From positions 1 to 32,864 of the forward strand of contig JAFLJQ010000087.1 in assembly GCA_022712915.1 (NCBI GenBank): a stretch of 32,864 bases of DNA, given 5' to 3'. This document shows, one piece after another, positions 17,301 to 25,609 of the stretch. The position numbers and the translations under genes are program-made. Source of the DNA: Gammaproteobacteria bacterium. Its GTDB lineage: Bacteria > Pseudomonadota > Gammaproteobacteria > UBA6429 > Thiohalophilaceae. Position 1 is the first letter of the stretch; the number at the start of each line of letters is the position of its first letter. A model generated the notes under the pieces. It saw only the letters and a program-made list of their open reading frames with translations. It was not told the DNA's origin and ran no database searches.

Positions 17301-18164
17301 ATCACCTGGCCCATCTCGACCCAGTTCATCCACGGCATCGAGGATACCCTGAGTCACATCCTTTTTACTTTCATCTTCCACTTCATCATGCAAAGGACGG
17401 AAGCGAACTTCTACCGGGTAGGTGCGTCCAGATACCTCGATGATCGGGGCATCATTAAAGTGTTTTGAAAAGCGCTGTGGGTCGATGGTGGCTGAGGTGA
17501 TGATGAGTTTCAGATCTGGACGTTTGGGCAGGATCTGTTTGATATAACCGAGCAGGAAATCGATATTCAGACTGCGCTCGTGGGCCTCGTCGATAATAAT
17601 GGTATCGTATTGATTAAGAAAACGATCTCGATGGGTTTCCGATAACAAAATGCCATCGGTCATCAGTTTGATAAAACATTCTGGTCGGGTGTGGTCTTTG
17701 AAGCGGACTTTATAGCCAACATGTTGGCCCATTTCTGATTGCAGTTCTTCAGCGATGCGGTTGGCAACGGTGCGTGCGGCAATGCGTCGTGGTTGGGTGT
17801 GTCCGATCAATCCGGATATCCCTCGACCCAGTTCCAGGCAAATTTTTGGCAACTGGGTGGTTTTTCCTGAGCCAGTTTCACCGGCAATCACCAGTACCTG
17901 ATTTTCTAAAATCGCCTTGCTAATGATACCCCGCTGTTCACATACCGGCAGACTCTCGTTGTAAATGATCGAAGGGCGGTTGTTGCGACGTTGTTCGGCC
18001 CTGGCAAGAGATTGCTCAATCTTGTTGATTAATCCTGGCAGGCGTTTGTCATCAGACTTTATCTTCAGCTTTTGCAGGTCACGGATTTGCCTTTGCAGGC
18101 GAAATCGATCGACTACCATACAAGCGGGAATTTTTTCTGCAAGCTCTTGCAGGCTGTTGGACAT
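14298..18164 (-). CDS. hrpA: ATP-dependent RNA helicase HrpA
   Basis: A 1,288-residue DEAH-box helicase close to the normal HrpA length. Walker A GETGSGKT is at residues 95-102, 'QPRRIAARTVANRIAEE' near 124-140, the DEAH box at 192-195, SAT at 224-226, 'LATNVAETSLTVPGIRYVID' further on, and 'QRKGRCGRVSAGIC' (motif VI). These are followed by the HA2/OB domains and the long C-terminal DUF3418 region ending 'LEKLWKEIKKNI'. It is a cytoplasmic helicase that resolves stalled ribosomes on mRNA in E. coli. ATG at 18164 gives MSNSLQELAEK. The frame is intact throughout. Confidence 0.96.
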   Translation of the reverse strand: MSNSLQELAEKIPACMVVDRFRLQRQIRDLQKLKIKSDDKRLPGLINKIEQSLARAEQRRNNRPSIIYNESLPVCEQRGIISKAILENQVLVIAGETGSGKTTQLPKICLELGRGISGLIGHTQPRRIAARTVANRIAEELQSEMGQHVGYKVRFKDHTRPECFIKLMTDGILLSETHRDRFLNQYDTIIIDEAHERSLNIDFLLGYIKQILPKRPDLKLIITSATIDPQRFSKHFNDAPIIEVSGRTYPVEVRFRPLHDEVEDESKKDVTQGILDAVDELGRDGPGDVLVFLSGEREIRETAEALRKHHPPQTEILPLYSRLSANEQNRVFHSHKGRRIILATNVAETSLTVPGIRYVIDPGTARISRYSYRSKVQRLPIEKISQASANQRKGRCGRVSAGICIHLYAEDDFLSRPEYTEPEIQRTNLASVILQMQALRLGNIEDFPFVDPPDPRFIKDGLRLLEEIQAVENGCINKLGQQLSRFPVDPRLARMIIAAGEFHCLMEILVIVSALSIQDPRDRPHDKQQQADAARIQFADQKSDFVSLVNLWNFYHEQRKHLSQSKLRKLCKTNFLSYIRMEEWRDIHQQLHSVCVELKLKENSEPAEYANIHQALLSGLLSNIGIKHEKNEYLGARNSKLSIFPGSAQNKKQPKWLMAATLMETSRLFAHTVASIEPEWVEHQAGHLLKRSYSEPHWQKNTATVAANEKTTLFGLIINPQRKINYGPIDQVLSREIFIREALVQQQYHSKAAFFIHNKNLIDEIEALEHKSRRQDILIDEHTLFDFYDEIIPPKVYSGKHFETWRQEVEQENPQKLFLTKDYLMQHGAEHVTEEQFPAQININGVVIKLEYQFEPGHKEDGVSATIPLAILNHLPAYCFEWLVPGLLHEKITHLIKSLPKSLRRNFVPAPDYANACIGALQQNNGPLISSLSEQLKRMTDIEIPTSAWQIESIPEHYFMNFKVIDHHNKLIAMGRDLSALQIELQGHASEQFTQLTDWKIEQKGLSDWTFDSLPETIETSNNGVLIRGYPALVDEGESVALQVFDHPQQAEMEMHYGLRRLFMLQLQQQAKYLHKSLPEIKTICLHYAPVGQCEDLKQDIINAVFDQAFLSDGHFINTKEEFNACLEKGSNKLIDITNRICLLVNDCLQSFHQTRKQLNGRIPPTWLQVSQDIKGQLNELIYPGFISETPLDWLEQYPRYLKAIERRLEKLQHAPDKDRKLAQEITPLWKNYLDYIEHHDDYTAEILEYRWLVEELRVSLFAQELKTLKPVSVQRLEKLWKEIKKNI

Positions 18165-18263
18165 GGTCTTATGACTGTTATTAAAGTTGGGAACTAAATC
18201 AGGGAAAATACGCTAACGGGTGTATTGTAACAGGGTTTGATTGGGCGGGCATATGTCTGAATT

Positions 18264-19406
18264 CTAGTGTAATAGTTTGCCAATTCCGATAGCGATATAA
18301 TCACCTGTGGCGTAACCCAGCGTGCCGCACAATACTGCGGGCACAATTAAGGCATGCCAGCGCTTCGCTGCGGTCATGGCCACTGCCGTGGTGGCTCCCC
18401 CCATGTTGGCATTGGAGGCGATGAGAATTTCGGGCAAACTGAGACGGGTGTATTTGCCAATGATGAGAATAAATAGCAAATGTACTATTAAAATAATTGT
18501 CGCAAATAAAAACAACATGGGTCCAAGCTTGAATGCCATGCTGATATTGGCATGGGCTCCGAGGGTCGCAAAAAAGAGGTACATAAATAATGTGCCGGTT
18601 TCCGTGGCACCGTCCAACCGCTGCAGGGTAGAGCGAAAGACACTGGCGAGGGTGATACTGATCAGGGTGATCATTAAAATGGCGCTGCCCTGATAGTCGG
18701 TACGATTTTCAATTTCAAAGGCAACGGCGCAGATGACCAGACTTAGGGCCATTGTTGTGGTGAACCATGGCAGGTTAAAGCGATCACCGGTATGGCTCTC
18801 ATTTTTAATAATGATTTCCGTGGCCAGTCGGTGCTGTATAGGGCGTTCACGAAAGCGGGCGCGTAGGCGATACATGGATGGCAGGCTGAACAGGATCAGG
18901 AAATAGATGATCATCATCAGATGATCTACAGCCATCCCGGTGTTAAGCAGTTTGCTGTCTTGCAGGCCAACGGCCTTGGCGGCGCTGACATAATTCATTG
19001 TGCCGCCGATGTAGTTTGCTGAGAAGATTGCGGCCAGTTGCCAATCATGTTGCCCCAGTGGGATGATGCTGAAAGCTAGCAAGGTGCCGAGTACCGTGCC
19101 AGCGGCCCCAATGACAAAGGCCAGCAGGATCGGGCCTGATTCTGTAAGGCTACGCCGCAAGTCAGCATTGACTAACAACAGAGGAATGGCCAGGGGAACC
19201 AGATAGCGCCAGACCAGATCATAGGCCTCTGCACTGCTGGGGATAACATTCAGGTTAGAGAGCAGAAAGCTTATCAGCATGGTGATAATCGCACCGGATA
19301 GTCTGGAGCCTGGACGGGTTCGTTCTGCCCATAGCCCAAAGGCCGCAGAACAAAACAGCACGGCCCACAATGCCCAAGTTTGATCTGCTGTGATATAGGT
19401 CTGCAT
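18264..19406 (-). CDS. DUF819 family integral membrane protein
   Basis: A 380-residue protein with roughly ten to twelve transmembrane segments. It starts 'TWALWAVLFCSAAFGLWAERTRPGSRLSGA' and contains 'YLVPLAIPLLLVNADLRR', 'ANYIGGTMNYVSAAKAVGL' and, near the end, 'LIASNANMGGATTAVAMTAAKRW'. These glycine-rich motifs are diagnostic of the DUF819 (YjcL) family, distant relatives of sodium-coupled symporters with an internal repeat. No substrate is known. The gene lies downstream of nothing on its strand and is divergent from the beta-barrel gene at 19599. Confidence 0.88.
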   Translation of the reverse strand: MQTYITADQTWALWAVLFCSAAFGLWAERTRPGSRLSGAIITMLISFLLSNLNVIPSSAEAYDLVWRYLVPLAIPLLLVNADLRRSLTESGPILLAFVIGAAGTVLGTLLAFSIIPLGQHDWQLAAIFSANYIGGTMNYVSAAKAVGLQDSKLLNTGMAVDHLMMIIYFLILFSLPSMYRLRARFRERPIQHRLATEIIIKNESHTGDRFNLPWFTTTMALSLVICAVAFEIENRTDYQGSAILMITLISITLASVFRSTLQRLDGATETGTLFMYLFFATLGAHANISMAFKLGPMLFLFATIILIVHLLFILIIGKYTRLSLPEILIASNANMGGATTAVAMTAAKRWHALIVPAVLCGTLGYATGDYIAIGIGKLLH

Positions 19407-19598
19407 GGTGTTATTTAATATAGTCGAATAATATTGTTTAATCCGGATCGGTTATCATCATATCGTGAATAATATACAGGACATGTAATAGTGATAGTCT
19501 TGGTATTATACTGGGCGTTCACTTGTAATATGTTTATGATATTGATTGCGGTTGTTGATGTATGACCATTTTTTCCTGATATAACAATAAGGACTTTT

Positions 19599-20165
19599 AT
19601 GTTTGATCTCTCCTGGAGGGTGTTGGCTGTATTTTTTTTATTAGCGGGCCCGGTTTCTGCTATTGATTTTATTGCCGAGGGAGGCCTGCATTTTGGTGGG
19701 GATACCATGGTTACAGTTAATAATGCAGATGGCACCTCTGATTCGCTTAAGGCAGGGGAAGAACTTTCGGTGGCTGCGGGCGTTGCTTTTCAAGCCTCTG
19801 AATCGACTGAAATTATTTTGACCTTCGGTATGAAAAAAGAAGTTGTCTATCCAGATGAGGGGACGATTATTTTTACCCGCTATCCTCTCAATGGCTTGTT
19901 GCTTTACAAAGCGGATAAATGGCGTATGGGGGGTGGTCTGACTTATCACATGAATCCGGTTTATAAAGTTGATACTCAAACTCAGCAGGTGACCATGGAT
20001 TTTAGCAATGCTCTCGGGTTGTTGGCCGATGTTCGTTACTTTATATTTGAAAATGCTTATATTGCTAGCCGTTATACCTGGGTTAAATATGAGATGGAGG
20101 ACGCTCCTGCCGAGCGTAGTTATAGCGGTAACAGCCTTGGTCTGTTGGTTGCCGTGCAGTTTTAG
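19599..20165 (+). CDS. Small outer-membrane beta-barrel protein
   Basis: A 188-residue protein with a signal peptide (residues 1-21, cleavage after PVSA). Amphipathic strands follow: 'IDFIAEGGLHFGG', 'ELSVAAGVAFQASESTEIILTFGMKKE', 'LNGLLLYKADKWRMGGGLTYHMNP' and 'AYIASRYTWVKYEME'. The protein ends 'NSLGLLVAVQF', with the C-terminal phenylalanine needed for BAM recognition. The size fits an eight-stranded barrel of the OmpW/OmpA-like kind, though no exact family was recognised. ATG 19599 has AAGGA about six bases upstream. The gene stands alone. Confidence 0.75.
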   Translation: MFDLSWRVLAVFFLLAGPVSAIDFIAEGGLHFGGDTMVTVNNADGTSDSLKAGEELSVAAGVAFQASESTEIILTFGMKKEVVYPDEGTIIFTRYPLNGLLLYKADKWRMGGGLTYHMNPVYKVDTQTQQVTMDFSNALGLLADVRYFIFENAYIASRYTWVKYEMEDAPAERSYSGNSLGLLVAVQF

Positions 20166-20338
20166 AATCTGTCTACTCATCTCAGGCTGTTTTAACAGCC
20201 CCCTATTTGTTTCTTTCCTTATCAGGAGTTTAAAATTTGCTTTAACTAGTGCTGCAAGTTTTTTATTCCATGCGCAAACTAAAGTTATTGATTCAATGTC
20301 CGACATTAGTCTTGTAAGGAGATAAAAGGGAGGAGGGC

Positions 20339-20599
20339 ATGACACATTCTTATCCACAACCCGAGGATGTTGGAATAAAGATCCCCGTGAACTTGATCAA
20401 GGAACGATTTTGTCGGGGATTTAGTCATGCCTTGCATGGAAAGCAGCTTATGCGGTGCGAACATTTAAAGTTATCATTCAGGGAAGGTTATCGAGCAGGG
20501 AAGCTTTTTTTAAAAGAGCGGCGCAAAAAAATGAATATTATTGAGTTTCCATTTAAGGCAAAAATTGCCATGCGGGTGAGTAAATTTAATATTACTTGA
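20339..20599 (+). CDS. Small basic protein with an RMF-like segment
   Basis: An 86-residue basic protein with a strong RBS (GGGAGGAGG just upstream of ATG 20339). Residues 26-54, 'RGFSHALHGKQLMRCEHL...REGYRAG', match the spacing of conserved residues in ribosome modulation factor. The R-G-aromatic at the start, then G, C, L, R and G fall at +8, +14, +19, +22 and +28, as in E. coli RMF recalled from memory. RMF binds 70S ribosomes to form hibernating dimers in stationary phase. The tryptophans of RMF are absent and 'KERRKK' replaces the WREA end, so this could be a diverged relative or coincidence. The role is inferred, not established. Confidence 0.6.
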   Translation: MTHSYPQPEDVGIKIPVNLIKERFCRGFSHALHGKQLMRCEHLKLSFREGYRAGKLFLKERRKKMNIIEFPFKAKIAMRVSKFNIT

Positions 20600-20879
20600 T
20601 TCATCCTGTTTCATTTGATCGGATTAGTTACTATTTGGTTAATGGTATCAAGTTGATATCGAATTTTTACCATGAAACATTGAAGATACAAAATAGCTCT
20701 AAAAATATTATTTTTATTATCAGGACACTATAAATCCATTTTTAAACTGAAATATTATTAATTTTATTTGATTGCTAGGATTCAGGGCAAAAAAAATAAA
20801 AATGTTTCCTTCTGTTTTTTTCGTCTTCGTGGTAAAAACTAGAGTTAAAACTATTCCTATCTCAAATGAGGACAAGTCA
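20600..20879. other. Non-coding spacer before msrA
   Basis: An AT-rich spacer without a credible gene. An in-frame upstream extension of msrA runs through it from 20772, but the encoded '[15 protein letters not shown]' comes from a CTTCGTGGTAAAAAC stretch that looks like non-coding repeat sequence. No promoter with both hexamers could be called. Confidence 0.4.
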
Positions 20880-21500
20880 TTGCGTATAACCCTTCCTGGC
20901 CCCGATGAAGTTCTGCCTGGCCGTCCTCAAGCCATGCAATTGGAACGGGTTCATATTGTCAGTGGTCATAGCATGATGCCTCCCTATCCGGAGGGCTTTG
21001 AACGGGCCATGTTTGGCTTAGGTTGTTTCTGGGGGGCGGAGCGCAAGTTCTGGTTGAGCAAAGGGGTTTATATCACGGCCGTGGGGTATGCTGCTGGACT
21101 CACGCCTAATCCGAGTTATGAAGAGGTATGCAGCGGTTTGACTGGCCATAACGAAGTAGTGTTCATGGCATTTGACCCGGGACAAATTTCGTATATACAA
21201 TTACTCAAGGTGTTTTGGGAGGGCCATGATCCTACTCAGGGCATGCGTCAGGGTAATGACCAAGGTACCCAATACCGATCTGGTATTTATACGTATAGCT
21301 CGGCACAACAGACCGTAGCGGAGGCCAGTCGCCAGACCTATCTAGTCGCCCTTGAACAGGCTGGTTACGAGCCTATTACCACCGAGATTATAGAGGTCCC
21401 GGAATTCTATTTTGCTGAAGGCTACCATCAGCAATATCTGGCCAAAAATCCAAATGCTTACTGTGGACTGGGTGGTACAGATGTGGTTTGTCTTATATGA
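20880..21500 (+). CDS. msrA: Peptide methionine sulfoxide reductase MsrA
   Basis: A 206-residue enzyme that reduces the S-epimer of methionine sulfoxide in proteins. The catalytic motif GCFWGAER starts at residues 48-49 (C49), close to C51 of E. coli MsrA. '[26 protein letters not shown]', '[26 protein letters not shown]' and '[15 protein letters not shown]' follow. Two C-terminal cysteines ('[11 protein letters not shown]') are the resolving pair. The start chosen is TTG 20880, preceded by GAGGACA; it gives the normal N-terminal length and 'LPGR...SGHSM' spacing. ATG 20802 would add 26 residues of unlikely sequence. Confidence 0.92.
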   Translation: MRITLPGPDEVLPGRPQAMQLERVHIVSGHSMMPPYPEGFERAMFGLGCFWGAERKFWLSKGVYITAVGYAAGLTPNPSYEEVCSGLTGHNEVVFMAFDPGQISYIQLLKVFWEGHDPTQGMRQGNDQGTQYRSGIYTYSSAQQTVAEASRQTYLVALEQAGYEPITTEIIEVPEFYFAEGYHQQYLAKNPNAYCGLGGTDVVCLI

Positions 21501-21561
21501 CATGTCTGTTACTTTCTGATGGTTGATATTAGTGCGTTAGTCGCGTGTTAGACCGTTCAGA

Positions 21562-21831
21562 CTATAAAAGCGTTTGATAATCTAAATGGGCATGTGGCTT
21601 CATTTGTGTAATGTCATAGCCCGCTAACAGCCAGTGCAGTTGTACTTCATTCAATTCAATCACGGTCTTGCTCAATCGTCGTGGCCATTTGAACTTCTCC
21701 TGCTCCAACCGCTTATACCATAATGCAAAACCACTTTGATCCCAGTACAACAGCTTTAGCTTGTCACGCTTCTTATTGCAAAACGCGAACAGTGCACCGC
21801 TTAACGATGAGAGTGGCATCTCACTCTCCAT
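21562..21831 (-). pseudogene. IS66-family TnpB (Orf2) remnant, N-terminally truncated
   Basis: An 89-codon frame. 'LSGALFAFCNKKRDKLKLLYWDQSGFALWYKRLEQEKFKWPR' is the signature of the IS66 accessory protein TnpB (PF05717). The usual N-terminal 'VDMRKSxxGL' portion is missing; upstream sequence does not restore it. No TnpA or TnpC gene or inverted repeat was found nearby. It is therefore an immobile fragment left by an old insertion, sitting between msrA and the decaheme gene. Confidence 0.8.
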
Positions 21832-22003
21832 TTATCTTCAGACCATGGAAAGTAAATGAGATAATCCACTGATTGCAATTCAAATGGCATTGGCGGGTGA
21901 TATTGATAATGTAGGGGGTGTGTAGTTACAAAATTACATCCTATATATAATCAAGTGATTGAAATAACGAGAGCATCCGTACTTATTTTATGCAACCTGT
22001 AGC

Positions 22004-22053
22004 ATTGCGATCCTCCTTGTTGTGCCAACTATGCGGCTAAGGAGGATCGCAAT
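22004..22053. other. Perfect 15-bp inverted repeat with 20-base loop
   Basis: ATTGCGATCCTCCTT (22004-22018) and AAGGAGGATCGCAAT (22039-22053) are exact reverse complements. The structure lies just past the stop of the decaheme gene (22068), where a transcription terminator would be expected, but neither strand has a U-rich run after it. It may stabilise the mRNA 3' end or be an insertion-element end. The rest of the 21832-22067 gap shows nothing recognisable. Confidence 0.7.
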
Positions 22054-22067
22054 CTCAGGAGAGGAAA

Positions 22068-24569
22068 TTACATCGTATAATCCACGTCTACCCAGACACT
22101 GGTTACTCGTAGTTGCGGTGGCCCGTAAACATCACGGCGTATAAATATTTGCAGGTTAATCAAATCTGCCACATCCAGAACACCTGAGTCCGAATCTGCC
22201 ACGATAGTAGACGTCACTATCGTATTATAATTTCCTGAAGTATCAGTTGTAGCTGAGAGAACTCTTTTTTGATTTGTGCCGGTTTTAAAATCAATGCTCA
22301 CGCCGCCCGCATAAGGTGTGGCGTTTGGCCATTGACCGTTCAGATAACGTGCCACCACAGTTATCTTTATGCTGTTAATGGTTGCCCCAGTCAAGCCAAC
22401 GGGATCATCGATATTGACTGAGAAATTATATATTCCCGCTCCACAACACATTACGGCATAGCTGGAATCGCCATCATTGCTATCCAGCACCGTGGCCCAA
22501 GTCCCTCCAGTTGCGGTGAAATACCCGGCTGAAATGACATCGCTCGGCGTTAGCTGGATTGTTCCGCCCCCACCGCCGCTACCGCCGGCCGTTGTGAATG
22601 AGGTTTCCAGAGAGTAACCAGACCATATTCCGGAGCTGTTTTTATAACGGACGCGCCAGAAATAAACGGCTCCTTCCGACAACGCTGTCGTGATGGTATG
22701 AGAAGTAAGATTAGCCATCTCTCCGGTATCATAAACTGGTGCCGCATAATTCCCGGCGCTAGTTGTGATCTGCCAGTGGGATGCTGTATGCGTCTCTGTC
22801 GGCTTCAGATCCAGGAATGCGCTTGCTTGCAGAGTTGGTGTAAGTGATTCGTTTACTGCACCACTGGCCGGTAGAACATTAGTTGGTTGTGATGGTGCTT
22901 CTTGTACTATAGGGCTGCGTACATAGGTCACGGTATTGTTATGGCACATATTGCATACGCCATTCTTACTTACAGCTCCGGGGCCGCCAACTAATAGACC
23001 CACCGTACCGCCGGTGCTTTCGCTCAGGAGCGGTGCAGTATATGGCGTATAACGTAGATTTAGGGCTGAAACTTTATCTGTTGTCCCTGGTGTACTGATA
23101 AGCTCCCCATGGCGAATCATGGTCGGTGCGGGTGAACCGTGCACGTTATGGCAGGCAACGCAGCTAATTCTCGAATCGGCGATACCATCGAAATCAGAAT
23201 CGTACTGCGGGGTTGTCGGCCCGAATGGCCCGTTCAATCCCGATGTATGTAAATTATGCCAATTACCGCCGCCATCATCTCGGAAGTTACTGCCGGTCAT
23301 GCTGAAGATTTTATTTTTATCATGGCAGGAGAAACATAATGCAAACTCCCAGTCCTGGCGAAAACCGGGGGGAAACACATGTCCGGTTCGAGGAATGTGC
23401 ATGGCGTATTTACCCATGTATCCGCTGGGAATGTCCTTCAGGCGGTAACCGTTTTGGTAATTGGCGCTTTCTGGATCATAGGTCAGGTAATCAGAATCAG
23501 CGGTATAGGTTCGAGCATTACCGTCGATATGTCTCTTCCCTGCATCATGGCAATCTGTACAAAGCCTGCCTGCCCCAGCACTTTGTGAGGCCGGATATCG
23601 TTCGGAACTAGGTAGACCATGCCCTGTTTTGTAAAATCCATATCCGGTTCCGTATGGTGTTGCGGCGCTTTCATCACCAACGATATTGGGAGCGCTGACG
23701 CCCCTGATGTCGGCAGCGGTCTCATCATGACAGGTCGCGCACCATTTTTCCTTGCCGGGCTTGAGCGTTAGCCCATCTTCGTTATAGATGCCGCCGGTTT
23801 TGAAATTGGCCTTGGCTCCTATGTCTGCGTTAAACAAGCCGTCTACGCCGGGATAGGTTCCATCGGGACTGTGGCAGGCATCACAGACGGTGGTGGTGGC
23901 CAGAGGTTTCATATCCGCGAAAATGAGCGGGTCGGCCAGTGGATCGTTGTGGCAGTCTGTGCAGTCAATATTGGGTCCTTTGGCCTGGCTTGCCAGGACG
24001 TGGGTTTGGTGAGATTGTTTATGGGGCGGCGCAAACTGCTTGCCATGCAGATGGCATTTTGTGCAGGTTGTGCCGTCCAAATGGGTCGTTAAATCGTGTC
24101 CATCATTATTATGGTGTGCGTTCTTGGTATGGCAGACTTCGCAGGGGCCGTCGTAGGTTTCATCTCCATCGGCAAAGGAGTTGGGGCCGCTACGGGCCGT
24201 AAATATGACCGGTTTGGGGCCACTATTCGGGGTGTTAATGATATTTCGGATATAGGTGAGGTTGCCGGAGCTGCCTGTGAAACCATGGCAGACCAGGCAG
24301 CCTTTAACATGGTGGAATGTATATTCTGACTCAGCCTCAGCCAGCAAAGCGGACTCAGTTGATGTTATTGGCCCAGTCGATGCTGCTGGTGGCTCAGTTG
24401 ATTTTATTTCTGCATTGGTTACAGCTAAAGTGGGTTCGTCTTTATCCTCGGAGTTGCAGGCGCCGGTTAATAATAGGATTATTAATAACCCCATTGTAAA
24501 CAGTTGGTTAACAGAAAAAATCCTTTCAAAAGAATTTTCTATTTTTTGGCGACACTCCGATAAAATCAT
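22068..24569 (-). CDS. Decaheme c-type cytochrome lipoprotein with fibronectin-like and C-terminal beta domains
   Basis: An 833-residue surface electron-transfer protein. A lipoprotein signal ends 'LLLTGAC' with C38 and Asn at +2, favouring the outer membrane. Ten CXXCH motifs follow. Six lie at residues 91, 143, 169, 203, 229 and 277 and form one module. Four lie at 337, 412, 470 and 539. After about residue 560 there is a fibronectin type III-like domain ('HWQITTSAG...VYFWRVRYKN'), a GGSGGGGG linker and a C-terminal beta-rich domain with no hemes. The start is ATG 24569 by homology with the giant paralogue at 27801, whose RBS-to-start sequence is alike (AAAGG...TCAAATGATT). Upstream in-frame TTG 24605 is less likely. 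Partner proteins are not in the window. Confidence 0.9.
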   Translation of the reverse strand: MILSECRQKIENSFERIFSVNQLFTMGLLIILLLTGACNSEDKDEPTLAVTNAEIKSTEPPAASTGPITSTESALLAEAESEYTFHHVKGCLVCHGFTGSSGNLTYIRNIINTPNSGPKPVIFTARSGPNSFADGDETYDGPCEVCHTKNAHHNNDGHDLTTHLDGTTCTKCHLHGKQFAPPHKQSHQTHVLASQAKGPNIDCTDCHNDPLADPLIFADMKPLATTTVCDACHSPDGTYPGVDGLFNADIGAKANFKTGGIYNEDGLTLKPGKEKWCATCHDETAADIRGVSAPNIVGDESAATPYGTGYGFYKTGHGLPSSERYPASQSAGAGRLCTDCHDAGKRHIDGNARTYTADSDYLTYDPESANYQNGYRLKDIPSGYMGKYAMHIPRTGHVFPPGFRQDWEFALCFSCHDKNKIFSMTGSNFRDDGGGNWHNLHTSGLNGPFGPTTPQYDSDFDGIADSRISCVACHNVHGSPAPTMIRHGELISTPGTTDKVSALNLRYTPYTAPLLSESTGGTVGLLVGGPGAVSKNGVCNMCHNNTVTYVRSPIVQEAPSQPTNVLPASGAVNESLTPTLQASAFLDLKPTETHTASHWQITTSAGNYAAPVYDTGEMANLTSHTITTALSEGAVYFWRVRYKNSSGIWSGYSLETSFTTAGGSGGGGGTIQLTPSDVISAGYFTATGGTWATVLDSNDGDSSYAVMCCGAGIYNFSVNIDDPVGLTGATINSIKITVVARYLNGQWPNATPYAGGVSIDFKTGTNQKRVLSATTDTSGNYNTIVTSTIVADSDSGVLDVADLINLQIFIRRDVYGPPQLRVTSVWVDVDYTM

Positions 24570-25609
24570 TTGATAGCGCCCTTTTAATGGCTGCGATCCG
24601 TTCAATCAAACCGTACTCATCATGCGAGCATGGATGGTATTTTTCTTGAAATGGTCGCTTTTTTAATTTTAAGAATAATCGGGGTTTGAACCTGAGATAT
24701 CCCCATACCATGACGGCCAAAAACAACAGTTCATGCTCCACACCCACTAAATACCCCTTTATATAGTACGTGTCAAGAAATCCGTCCAAAAATTGCTGAT
24801 GAGTCCTGAATAATGGGGTGACATATTATGCATTAGGGATAAAACAGGTTGTGATAGGCTCTAGGTCTTGCTACCTAGCAATTATATAAAAATACATAAT
24901 TAATTAAAGTGGAGAAAAAGGGAGGCTGACAAACGCGAATGATTCTGTTTCCCACAGATTTTTTTAGTTCTACTCAGACTTTCAACATGTAGATGCCAAA
25001 ATATTATCCTGTAAATAATCCACATGGGTTTCAAGATGATGCTGTGCCGTGTGATACGCAATATCCACGAAATTATATGGACAGACTCTTGTTAGTCTTA
25101 GTTTGTGGCGCGCTATAATTAACGGCTCGTCCATTTTTCTTTTAACTCCGTCCTTTGTCGCGAACCAATTTATCTGGAGTGGGTGGGGCTTGATCATAAA
25201 TACTTCGAAGAGTGTGGGGTGAGGTGGTTAGTTACATGGTGAGAGTGAAACAATTAACTATCAAATGTAGGTCAAGTTTATAACTGGAGAAGTGTAGTGA
25301 TTACGGCTCTCTTTTGTGTTTATCTATGCATGTTATGGCAGGTGTAATAAATATCCGGAAACCTTGTGCTATCAATGTGATTGGCGGTATGCTGATCTCC
25401 GGAAATATTTGTAATGCTAAATATTTTTCGTAAGAAGTTTTTTGTATAAATAAAGAAGTCAGCGGTAGCTCTTTTGTGGTGTTATTTCTCAAAAAACAAA
25501 CTTGATAGTATGTTTCATTAACTATGGTTAAGTTAAGCAAAAAATAAAATTTCAATTATTTACAGTTTACATGATATCGATTTTAAACTATTAGACAAGG
25601 AGGCGGTAA
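24570..25609. other. Gene-poor kilobase between the decaheme gene and the phospholipase gene
   Basis: This holds the decaheme leader and probable promoter (24748-24776). Two doubtful minus-strand frames occur. One at 24526-24789 has a TTG start, a hydrophobic segment 'ELLFLAVMVWGYLRF', and overlaps the decaheme start. One at 24982-25197 (71 codons, MIKPHPLQINW...) has no RBS. Neither matches a family known to me. A further frame at 25301-25555 looks like chance. CTAGGT-CTTGCT-ACCTAG near 24860-24878 is a small hairpin of unknown role. Possibly a decayed region. Confidence 0.45.
24748..24776 (-). promoter_or_regulatory. Sigma-70-like promoter for the decaheme cytochrome gene
   Basis: On the minus strand TTGACA (24771-24776), a 17-base spacer and TATTTA (24748-24753) form a good sigma-70-type pair. 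It would give a leader of about 170 bases before ATG 24569. The -35 is perfect and the -10 matches four of six positions. Confidence 0.45.

Noticed and set aside
19641-20357. 238-codon minus-strand frame opposite the beta-barrel gene
   Set aside because: It is antisense to a gene with a signal peptide and barrel strands, has no family features and no RBS.
20772-20879. N-terminal extension or signal peptide for MsrA
   Set aside because: It has no RBS and looks like translated non-coding repeat; the TTG at 20880 gives the normal family length.
22004-22053. Integron attC site or intrinsic terminator
   Set aside because: The stem is perfect rather than bulged, lacks the GTTRRRY cores of attC, and has no U-run for a terminator.
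23871-24573. Plus-strand frames opposite the decaheme gene
   Set aside because: The minus frame has ten CXXCH motifs and a lipobox; these are shadows.
24526-24789. 87-codon minus-strand frame with a hydrophobic segment
   Set aside because: It has a TTG start, spans the predicted decaheme promoter and overlaps the decaheme start in another frame. It was kept only as a note in the gene-poor region.
25301-25555. 84-codon minus-strand frame upstream of the phospholipase-like gene
   Set aside because: AT-rich composition, no RBS and no recognisable feature.
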